Shown: one piece after another, positions 7,633-12,318 of the stretch | Layout of the letters: each line of letters opens with the position of its first letter | Position numbering within the stretch: the stretch's first letter is position 1 | Assembly (NCBI GenBank): GCA_026125865.1 | Contig: JAHCKI010000038.1 | Location: 1 to 12,318, forward strand | Origin: Rhodospirillales bacterium | GTDB lineage: Bacteria; Pseudomonadota; Alphaproteobacteria; Rhodospirillales; Defluviicoccaceae | Length of the DNA: 12,318 bases | Reading direction: 5' to 3' | The notes under the pieces: model-generated | Databases searched by the model: none | Told to the model about the DNA's origin: nothing | What the model saw: the letters and a program-made list of their open reading frames with translations, nothing else | Made by a program: the position numbers and the translations under genes

Positions 7633-8667
7633 TCACGAAATAGATGGTCGTAGTTCGAAGACAACCCACAGCGCCATGGTGAACAGCAGAATCGCGCCGG
7701 CTTGGTGCGCGGCAGCGATGGCGACCGGCACGAACAACAGAAGCGTGGCGATGCCCAGGGCGAGTTGCAGGGACACGGCGACGGCGAACAAGAAGAGCGC
7801 GAGGCGGGGGCGCGCGGCGAGAGGTACTCGCATAGAGGCCGCCCAAAACACGAAAACACCGACAAAGGTGGTGACGGCCAACACCCGGTGGAAGAATTGT
7901 ACGGTCGTTATGTCCTCGAACGGGCTCAAGTACGCCGGATCGCCGGCGAACAGGTGTTGCGGGATCCATTCACCGTCCATCGTCGGAAACGTGTTGTAGG
8001 CGAACCCGGCGTCGGTCCCGGCCACGAAGCCGCCCCACAAGGCCGTCACGAAAACGAGTCCGGCGAGAGCCACGGCGAAACGGCCAAGTCCGTGCGAGGG
8101 ACGGGCCCGTCGTTGAAGATGCAAGAAATCCAGGGCGACCCAGATCAGCGCGCCGTAAATGACCAGCGCCGCACCGAAATGGGCGACCAATCGATACTGG
8201 CTGACATCGGGGCGATCAACCAGACCGCTCTTGACCATGAACCAGCCCAGTACACCTTGCAGACCGCCGAGAATGAACAGTCCGATCAGCCTCGGCGCCA
8301 TCGACCGGTCGATCCACCCTCGAACCAGAAACACCAGAAACGGCACGGCAAAGGCGACCCCGATCAAGCGCCCCCAAACGCGATGAATGAACTCGAGCCA
8401 GAAGATCCCCTTGAATCCGGCAAGCGTCATGCCGGCATTGACCTTCCGATATTCAGGAAATTGCTGATATTCCAGAAAGATCCTTTGCCATTCGGTTTCG
8501 CTGAGCGGCGGCAACCAGCCGGTCAACGGCCGCCAGTCGACGATCGATAGGCCGGAATGGGTGAGGCGGGTCAGACCGCCGAGCACCACCATGACGAACA
8601 CCATGGCGGCGACAATGAAAAGCCATGCGGCCATCGCCCGATGCCGCCTTTGATATTGCTCCACCAT
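7633..8667 (-). CDS. ctaA: Heme A synthase, Cox15/CtaA family
   Basis: This inner-membrane enzyme oxidises the C8 methyl group of heme O to the formyl group of heme A, needed for aa3-type cytochrome c oxidase. The 344-residue protein has about eight hydrophobic helices and the two-fold repeated architecture of the family. The four conserved heme-ligating histidines are visible: His95 in EFIHRVWGR, His163 in AHFGAA, His260 in QFFHR and His321 in AAAHQAG. Signature stretches include GGLTRLTHSGLSIVDW (30-45) and GGFVAGTDAGFAYNTFP (212-228). The ATG at 8667 is chosen because an AGGA/GGGAG ribosome-binding site precedes it and the family's first helix follows at residue 11. The frame stays open a further 104 codons into a palindromic element, but that part is not protein-like. 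It is not next to ctaB or cox genes here. It is the Cox15 type usual in alphaproteobacteria rather than the shorter Bacillus type. Confidence 0.95.
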   Translation of the reverse strand: MVEQYQRRHRAMAAWLFIVAAMVFVMVVLGGLTRLTHSGLSIVDWRPLTGWLPPLSETEWQRIFLEYQQFPEYRKVNAGMTLAGFKGIFWLEFIHRVWGRLIGVAFAVPFLVFLVRGWIDRSMAPRLIGLFILGGLQGVLGWFMVKSGLVDRPDVSQYRLVAHFGAALVIYGALIWVALDFLHLQRRARPSHGLGRFAVALAGLVFVTALWGGFVAGTDAGFAYNTFPTMDGEWIPQHLFAGDPAYLSPFEDITTVQFFHRVLAVTTFVGVFVFWAASMRVPLAARPRLALFLFAVAVSLQLALGIATLLLFVPVAIAAAHQAGAILLFTMALWVVFELRPSIS

Positions 8668-8693
8668 CACTCCCGATCCTTCTTTTGCGCCGC

Positions 8694-8722
8694 AATATCG
8701 CCGCCTCGCCCGAAAAAGCCAA
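8694..8722 (-). promoter_or_regulatory. ctaA: Weak candidate promoter for ctaA
   Basis: On the minus strand TTGGCT (8717-8722) and GATATT (8694-8699) are separated by 17 bases, each matching 4 of 6 bases of the sigma-70 consensus. The site lies 27 bases before the ctaA start, between the palindromic element and the gene. It is the only reasonable pair seen in this short gap. Read-through from sodB is an alternative. Confidence 0.22.
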
Positions 8723-8744
8723 GGGGCAGCGAAAACCTTGCGGT

Positions 8745-9009
8745 AATACCAACGGTCGGAAATATTGACCTGTTGTGATCGTGTTTGCGGCCCGCTCGGC
8801 AGGAGCGGACGCGAAGGCGATGCGGCCCCATCGGCGAGCGTTCGCGACGCCCCGAGCGGGCCGCAAACGCGACCCGAAGGGCGCACTGTCGCGGCTTCCG
8901 GACAGCGTCCTGCGCCGCTCATGATGCTCGGCATCACCTCGCAGCGCACTCCTTGCCGGAAGCCGCGACAGTGCGTCACAATAGGTCAATATTTCCAACC
9001 GTTGGTATT
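8745..9009. repeat. 265-base palindromic element: 34-bp terminal inverted repeat enclosing two 94-base hairpins
   Basis: The element is bounded by a 34-base inverted repeat (8745-8778 and 8976-9009, 2 mismatches, beginning AATACCAACGG). Immediately inside the left arm is hairpin B (8779-8872), with 21-base arms, one mismatch and a 52-base loop. Next comes a 9-base spacer, CCCGAAGGG, and then hairpin C (8882-8975), with perfect 20-base arms beginning CGCACTGTCG and a 54-base loop. Hairpin C abuts the right arm exactly. Both hairpins are 94 bases long and contain shorter nested stems. The whole can fold as a three-way junction on either strand. It lacks any convincing gene, so it is best described as a MITE-like or large REP-like element. 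A clear target-site duplication is not seen, although GGTAAT occurs at both flanks (8742-8747 and 9011-9016). Confidence 0.8.
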
Positions 9010-9131
9010 TGGTAATGCGTTGCAGCAGACCAGCAAGCTACCCCAAAAGAGGAATGCCGTCGACACTATCGAGATCGCCGTCATGACAATCTCATGTGGT
9101 GGTTTTGGTTTTCGGGTCGGGCGGGAAAGGC

Positions 9132-9193
9132 TCAGGCCGCTTCAGGCTCATGGTGGACGCTTCGCGTCAAGGGCGAGCCACATGCCGGCCTGA
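9132..9193. repeat. Long imperfect hairpin between sodB and the palindromic element
   Basis: Three nested stems can be drawn: TCAGGCCG/CGGCCTGA (9132-9139 and 9186-9193), GGCTC/GAGCC (9145-9149 and 9175-9179), and GACGC/GCGTC around a TTC loop (9156-9168). No T-run follows on the minus strand. It may be a 3' stabilising structure of sodB mRNA or a small repeat element. The remainder of 9010-9281 contains no supported gene. Confidence 0.4.
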
Positions 9194-9220
9194 GGTTTGT
9201 CGGTGCGCGGCATTCCCTTG

Positions 9221-9246
9221 GCGGGACCGGATCGTGCCGGTCCCGC
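9221..9246 (-). terminator. sodB: Perfect 10-bp hairpin downstream of sodB, possible terminator
   Basis: GCGGGACCGG and CCGGTCCCGC form a perfect 10-bp stem with a 6-base loop, 36 bases past the sodB stop. On the minus strand it is not followed by a T-run, so it may act as an mRNA 3' end stabiliser rather than an intrinsic terminator. A run of six T occurs nearer the stop, before this hairpin. Confidence 0.4.
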
Positions 9247-9281
9247 GAACGCTTCCATGGAACTTCGAAAAAACCGCGGCC

Positions 9282-9881
9282 TTATGCGCTCGCCAGGTTT
9301 TCGGCGACGAAGTCCCAGTTCACCAGGTTGTCGAGGAAGGCTTGGACATAGTCCGGTCGGCGGTTCTGGTAATCCAGGTAATAGGCGTGCTCCCATACGT
9401 CACAGGTCAAGAGCGCGGTTTGCCCGTTGGCCAGAGGCGTGTCCGCGTTCGGGGTCTTGACGATCTTCAGACCGCCGTTCTCGGCCACCAGCCAGCCCCA
9501 CCCGCTTCCGAACTGGGTGACGCAAGCGTTTTTGAATTCTTCCGCGAACTTGTCGTATGAGCCGAAAGCGGAGTCGATCGCCGAGGCCACGTCGCCCGAA
9601 GGGGCGCCACCGCCACCGGCCTTCATGCAGTGCCAGTAGAAGGTGTGGTTCCAGACCTGGGCGGCGTTGTTGAAAACTCCGACCTTTCCGGCGTCGCCGG
9701 CCACGGCCTTGATCACGTCTTCCAGGCTCAGCGACGCCAACGCCGTGTCCTTGGTGAGATTGTTGAGGTTCACCACGTAGGTGTTGTGGTGCTTGCCGTG
9801 GTGAAAATCGAGAGTTTTCGACGAGACATAGGGCTCCAGGGCCGATTTGTCATAGGGCAGGGGTGGGAGTTCAAAGGCCAT
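9282..9881 (-). CDS. sodB: Superoxide dismutase, iron type (SodB)
   Basis: The enzyme dismutes superoxide to oxygen and hydrogen peroxide, in the cytoplasm since no signal peptide is seen. The 199-residue length is typical. The four metal ligands are visible: His27 in DFHHGKHH, His79 in QVWNHTFYW, Asp161 and His165 in DVWEHAYY. Tyr35 corresponds to the second-sphere tyrosine. Gln75 in FNNAAQVWNH sits at the position that marks Fe-type enzymes (Mn enzymes usually carry a glutamine in the C-terminal half instead). The N-terminus MAFELPPLPY is close to E. coli SodB. The ATG at 9881 has GAGGA 4 bases upstream. It appears to be transcribed on its own, because a terminator closes the preceding gene about 70 bases upstream. 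Cambialistic Fe/Mn use cannot be ruled out. Confidence 0.96.
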   Translation of the reverse strand: MAFELPPLPYDKSALEPYVSSKTLDFHHGKHHNTYVVNLNNLTKDTALASLSLEDVIKAVAGDAGKVGVFNNAAQVWNHTFYWHCMKAGGGGAPSGDVASAIDSAFGSYDKFAEEFKNACVTQFGSGWGWLVAENGGLKIVKTPNADTPLANGQTALLTCDVWEHAYYLDYQNRRPDYVQAFLDNLVNWDFVAENLASA

Positions 9882-9950
9882 TGCGTCCTCGTTTCCTATC
9901 CGAATGTGAGATCAAACAATGGCTTCAACATATGAACCTCGAGGCCGTAT

Positions 9951-9978
9951 GAAAAGAGCGGGCAGCCTTCGCTCCCGC
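9951..9978 (-). terminator. Intrinsic terminator after the HpnC-like gene
   Basis: Just past the stop at 9983 the minus strand folds into a GCGGG-AGC / GCT-CCCGC stem with one bulged G and a GAAG loop. It is followed by TCTTTTC. Strand, position and T-rich tail fit a Rho-independent terminator separating this gene from sodB. Confidence 0.6.
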
Positions 9979-9982
9979 AATT

Positions 9983-10819
9983 TCATAGCCGGCCCAATAG
10001 CGCGTCGAGCCGAACCCGCCAGCGGCAACGGCGGCGCTCGTTCGGCTCCAATTCGACCCGTTCGCTGAGCGGGTCCCGATGGCGCAACTGTTCCGACAGC
10101 TTGCGGGCGCGGCACAGGGCGATTGCCGTGTGTTGCCGCAGGGAACGGTGTTTCAGTTGATGCGGCAACGGCGCGGCCTGCCGTAGCAGGCGGTCGGTGC
10201 CGTCGAGCATGCGATCGATGACCGAGCGTGTCTGACCCTTGGCCGACGGCGCGCGCATATGGAAGTCGCTGATCGCCGCGTCTTCCATGAATTGCCTCGG
10301 GACACAGAAGTGGTTGTTCGGCCGCGCCGGATTTCGGCAGTCGCGGAGCCGCCGGAGAACCCATAGCGCCATGCTCAGTTGGTCCATGGCGGGGCCGCAA
10401 ATTTGGGGATCTTCCTTGCAGATGGCGAGGATATGGCGGCCAAGGGGGAGTGCTGCCGTTCGGCAGTGGTTGGATAGATCATCCCATGTGTGAATGGTGA
10501 GGCCCGTCGTCGTCCGCCGCAGCGATTCCAGGATTTGCGACAGGGGTCGTGGCGAGGCGTCGAGGGCGGCGAGACTGGCACGCAGATTGGCGACAAGCGG
10601 CGCGGCCTCATCGGACCACGCCACTTCGCCGTGGCCGTGCAACGCGAAATCAAGGGAATTCAAGCGGGAGATTTTTTCGGCACGACGAAGCCAGGTGGCA
10701 TCGGCGATCCACTCGGCCAGCAACACGAACCGCCCGACCATGGCGAGATGGGCGTGCAGCGGCTGTGGATACAGTTCCGGCATCAGCGAAAAATCGCCGT
10801 CGGACTGAATCCCGTGCAA
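9983..10819 (-). CDS. Degenerate squalene/phytoene synthase family protein, HpnC-like
   Basis: The 278-residue protein resembles HpnC, which acts in hopanoid precursor synthesis with HpnD and HpnE. Recognisable are the family's first helices (about 10-45), the segment TWDDLSNHCRTAALPLGR (111-128), comparable to the family's W-D-E-L-x-x-Y-C-R pattern, and a C-terminal region (about 195-256) ending in RRDPLSERVEL-like sequence. The Asp-rich diphosphate-binding motifs are damaged: the first, normally DDIAD, reads EWIAD (36-40), and the second, normally DCGKD, reads DCRNP (160-164). Prenyl-diphosphate coupling activity is therefore doubtful, although the frame is intact and no frameshift is seen. 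The TTG start at 10819 is chosen because GDFSLMPEL (8-16) lines up with the family's ENFPVAS segment, and an internal ATG at 10783 would cut this off. No clear Shine-Dalgarno sequence precedes either. hpnD and hpnE are absent, so a hopanoid role is not supported by context. Confidence 0.72.
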   Translation of the reverse strand: MHGIQSDGDFSLMPELYPQPLHAHLAMVGRFVLLAEWIADATWLRRAEKISRLNSLDFALHGHGEVAWSDEAAPLVANLRASLAALDASPRPLSQILESLRRTTTGLTIHTWDDLSNHCRTAALPLGRHILAICKEDPQICGPAMDQLSMALWVLRRLRDCRNPARPNNHFCVPRQFMEDAAISDFHMRAPSAKGQTRSVIDRMLDGTDRLLRQAAPLPHQLKHRSLRQHTAIALCRARKLSEQLRHRDPLSERVELEPNERRRCRWRVRLDALLGRL

Positions 10820-10912
10820 ATTTATGGAAATCGCGAAATTCCTCGCCTCAATCTAACCTCTGGTTCCATATATCCCAGAAGAACGCGCAATGCCTCGGTA
10901 AACTCGGCCTGA

Positions 10913-11773
10913 ATGACTCACCTGTCCTATCCGGCGCGGCACCTGCGGCGCTTCGACAACGACCGCTTCATCTTCAGCCTGTTCGCGCCACCCGCGGTGC
11001 GCGATGGCTTGCACGCGCTGTACGCTTTCAACGTCGAGGTGGCGCGGATACGGGAGACCGTGAGCGAATCGCTGCTCGGCCGAATACGGTTGCAATGGTG
11101 GCGAGACACCCTGGACGCCATTGCAGAGGGTCGCGAGCCGGATCACCCGATCGCCACGCCGCTGGCAACAACCATCAAGGGGTTTGGATTGCCGCGGCAT
11201 TCCTTCGATCGACTGCTCGACACCCGCGAAATCGACATGGAGGACAGATCGCCGAAGGACATGGCGGCGCTCATCGACTATGCCGACGGTGTATCGGCGA
11301 CATTGGCGTCGCTGTCGCTCCGCATCCTGGGCGTTGGTGGCGGGGACGGCGCAACGGAACAGGAACCGGTACAACAGACCGCGCGGGAGGTCGCCATCGC
11401 CTGGGTCCTGGTGGGATTGCTGCGGGCCTTGCCGTTTCACGCTCGCGCACGGCGGAGCTATTTGCCGGTTGCCCTCTGCCGCGACGCTGGTCTTGATGTG
11501 ATGGAGCTATTCGAGCGAGGCCCGACGGTGGGGTTGAATTCCGTTGTGCAGGGCATAGCGGCGGTCGCGCAACAACACGTGTATGCCGCCCGGCAAAAAC
11601 GCCGGGAGGTGCCGAAGGAGGCGCTGCCGCAATTGCTGCCCGCAACCATGGCCGATGTCTATCTTCGTCGCCTGGCGAGGGTCGATTACGACCCTTTTCA
11701 TCCCCTCGTTCAGCACAAGGGCGCCGGACCGCTGCTTCGAACCGCCTACGGCGCCCTTCGACGGCGCTACTAG
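10913..11773 (+). CDS. Squalene/phytoene synthase superfamily protein of the NDUFAF6 type (probable complex I assembly factor)
   Basis: The 286-residue protein matches the alphaproteobacterial relatives of mitochondrial NDUFAF6, a factor for assembly of respiratory complex I. The signature region is residues 18-65: RFIFSLFAP, then LHALYAFNVEVARIRETVSE and LGRIRLQWWRDTL. In true squalene/phytoene synthases the first helix pair carries DDxxD, and here that position reads RIRET (45-49), with no Asp cluster. The second motif region (near 125-175) also lacks it. A further conserved stretch is EIDMEDRSPKDMAALIDYADG (106-126). The ATG at 10913 begins shortly before the conserved DRFIFSLF block; its ribosome-binding site is weak. 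It is the only complete plus-strand gene, transcribed divergently from the HpnC-like gene with a 93-base gap that may hold both promoters, although I could not identify convincing hexamers. It ends next to a palindromic repeat. Function is inferred from the eukaryotic family. Confidence 0.8.
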   Translation: MTHLSYPARHLRRFDNDRFIFSLFAPPAVRDGLHALYAFNVEVARIRETVSESLLGRIRLQWWRDTLDAIAEGREPDHPIATPLATTIKGFGLPRHSFDRLLDTREIDMEDRSPKDMAALIDYADGVSATLASLSLRILGVGGGDGATEQEPVQQTAREVAIAWVLVGLLRALPFHARARRSYLPVALCRDAGLDVMELFERGPTVGLNSVVQGIAAVAQQHVYAARQKRREVPKEALPQLLPATMADVYLRRLARVDYDPFHPLVQHKGAGPLLRTAYGALRRRY

Positions 11774-11778
11774 CACGG

Positions 11779-11851
11779 TGCGATCAGGCTCGGTCAGCCT
11801 AGAGCAAGATGCGATCAGGTCGGGTCACCTGATCGCATGGGTTTGCTCTAG
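11779..11851. repeat. 53-base palindromic repeat with a diverged half copy beside it
   Basis: The main palindrome spans 11799-11851. Outer arms are CTAGAGCAA and TTGCTCTAG, inner arms ATGCGATCAGGT and ACCTGATCGCAT (11809-11820 and 11827-11838), with a 6-base loop. A related half copy at 11779-11800 repeats TGCGATCAGG with changes in what follows, and has its own AGGCT/AGCCT stem (11786-11800). The layout resembles short intergenic palindromes known from alphaproteobacteria (for example the RIME class), but I cannot confirm the family. It starts 6 bases past the NDUFAF6-like stop and could end transcription from both convergent genes. Confidence 0.7.
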
Positions 11852-11925
11852 AATCTGTAGGCATTCATTTGAGAGCGCGGTAGGTGGTCACGAGGCCGAT
11901 GGCGGCGATCAGTTTTGTGTGTCGC

Positions 11926-12318
11926 TCACTCCCAGCTGAATGTGAAACCGACGTCGCCGGGCATACCGTGCGGGTAATTCAGGATTCTTGCATTGAGGCG
12001 ATAGCCGAGCGGGCGAAGGCGATCACGCCAGTACTCGTAGACTTGGCGCGGCTGCCCGATCAGGGTATCCGGCCACTCGGGCAGGCCGTTGTTGATCGCC
12101 CGGCCACGATCACTGCAAAGATCGCTTGGGAACCGATACGCTAAGATCTTTTTTTCTCCCTTTCGCGCCGCTTCAACAAAGTGCTCGACGGCGGCAGAGA
12201 CGTCGGACGGTGTGAGCCGCTCGGTCTTGAGCCGCTCGAGGCGGCGCTTTCGCTCGGCTTCGGCGGCTTCACGCTCGTGGGCGATCTTTTCCTCTTTTTC
12301 CTCCTCCTCGTGCTTGAC
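11926..12318 (-). CDS. Uncharacterised protein, C-terminal 130 residues (runs off the right edge)
   Basis: The minus-strand frame is open from the right edge to a TGA at 11926-11928, and its start lies outside the window. The visible part opens with about 35 very charged residues rich in Glu, Lys, Arg and Ala (KHEEEEKEEKIAHEREAAEA and on), likely a long helix or coiled coil. A compact globular domain follows. It includes the patterns LAYRFPSDLCSDRGRAINN, LPEWPDTLIG, VYEYWRDRLRPLGYRL and, at the end, YPHGMPGDVGFTFSWE. The final domain looks like a recurring uncharacterised alphaproteobacterial domain with an RFPSDLC…GRAINN…GMPGDVG signature, recalled rather than searched. Codon use is like that of the neighbours. 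It is convergent with the NDUFAF6-like gene. No function is proposed. No strong homology to a phage or toxin family is seen. Confidence 0.7.
   Translation of the reverse strand, partial: VKHEEEEKEEKIAHEREAAEAERKRRLERLKTERLTPSDVSAAVEHFVEAARKGEKKILAYRFPSDLCSDRGRAINNGLPEWPDTLIGQPRQVYEYWRDRLRPLGYRLNARILNYPHGMPGDVGFTFSWE

Noticed and set aside
7702..8550. Plus-strand open frame opposite ctaA
   Set aside because: The translation is low-complexity, rich in Gln, Arg, Glu and Gly, and exactly mirrors a membrane protein gene.
8668..8979. 104-codon N-terminal extension of the ctaA frame
   Set aside because: It runs through the palindromic element, has no family similarity, and a good ribosome-binding site with ATG sits at 8667 where Cox15 proteins begin.
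10549..11496. Plus-strand frame spanning the HpnC-like gene, the divergent gap and the NDUFAF6-like gene
   Set aside because: It overlaps two recognised genes in other frames, and its Arg-rich composition lacks any family match.

Overview
The window looks like chromosomal DNA of a free-living, aerobic alphaproteobacterium, most likely from the Rhodospirillales or a related order. The signs are a GC-rich sequence with dense gene packing, an alphaproteobacterial-type heme A synthase (CtaA/Cox15), an Fe-type superoxide dismutase, a hybrid CheA in a che operon, and two proteins of the squalene/phytoene synthase superfamily, one close to the complex I assembly factor NDUFAF6. No tRNA, rRNA, CRISPR array, transposase or phage structural gene is visible. 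The taxonomic placement is inferred from these families only.

Layout. The left edge (1-102, minus) holds the first 34 codons of a small membrane protein. Positions 103-329 are non-coding and contain several short inverted repeats, one of which is terminator-like. Positions 330-7414 are a single minus-strand chemotaxis operon in the order cheA, cheY, cheB, cheR and a HerA/FtsK-like ATPase. From cheY onward the genes overlap by 4 bases (TTGA, ATGA, TTGA), which implies translational coupling through to the ATPase. There is no separate cheW gene and no receptor gene. CheA itself carries two CheW-like domains and a C-terminal receiver domain. A 218-base leader separates cheA from ctaA.

Positions 7633-9881 (minus) hold ctaA (heme A synthesis for cytochrome c oxidase) and sodB (Fe superoxide dismutase). 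The roughly 610-base gap between them contains a 265-base element built only of inverted repeats. A 34-bp terminal repeat encloses two 94-base hairpins, so the sequence can be drawn as a three-way junction. Further hairpins follow sodB. Upstream of sodB, and closed by its own terminator, is a degenerate HpnC-like squalene-synthase relative (9983-10819, minus). Divergent from it, 93 bases away, is an NDUFAF6-like protein (10913-11773, plus), a second member of the same superfamily that has also lost the catalytic aspartates. The convergent gap that follows carries a 53-base palindromic repeat and a diverged half copy. The right edge (11926-12318, minus) is the C-terminal 130 codons of an uncharacterised protein with a charged, helical N-terminal segment.

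How the genes work together. CheA, CheY, CheB and CheR form the excitation and adaptation parts of one chemosensory pathway. The coupled HerA-like ATPase has no known place in that pathway and is the least explained gene product here. CtaA, SodB and the NDUFAF6-like protein point to aerobic respiration. The most unusual items are the 265-base three-hairpin palindrome, the che-coupled ATPase, and the divergent pair of two apparently non-catalytic squalene/phytoene synthase relatives.
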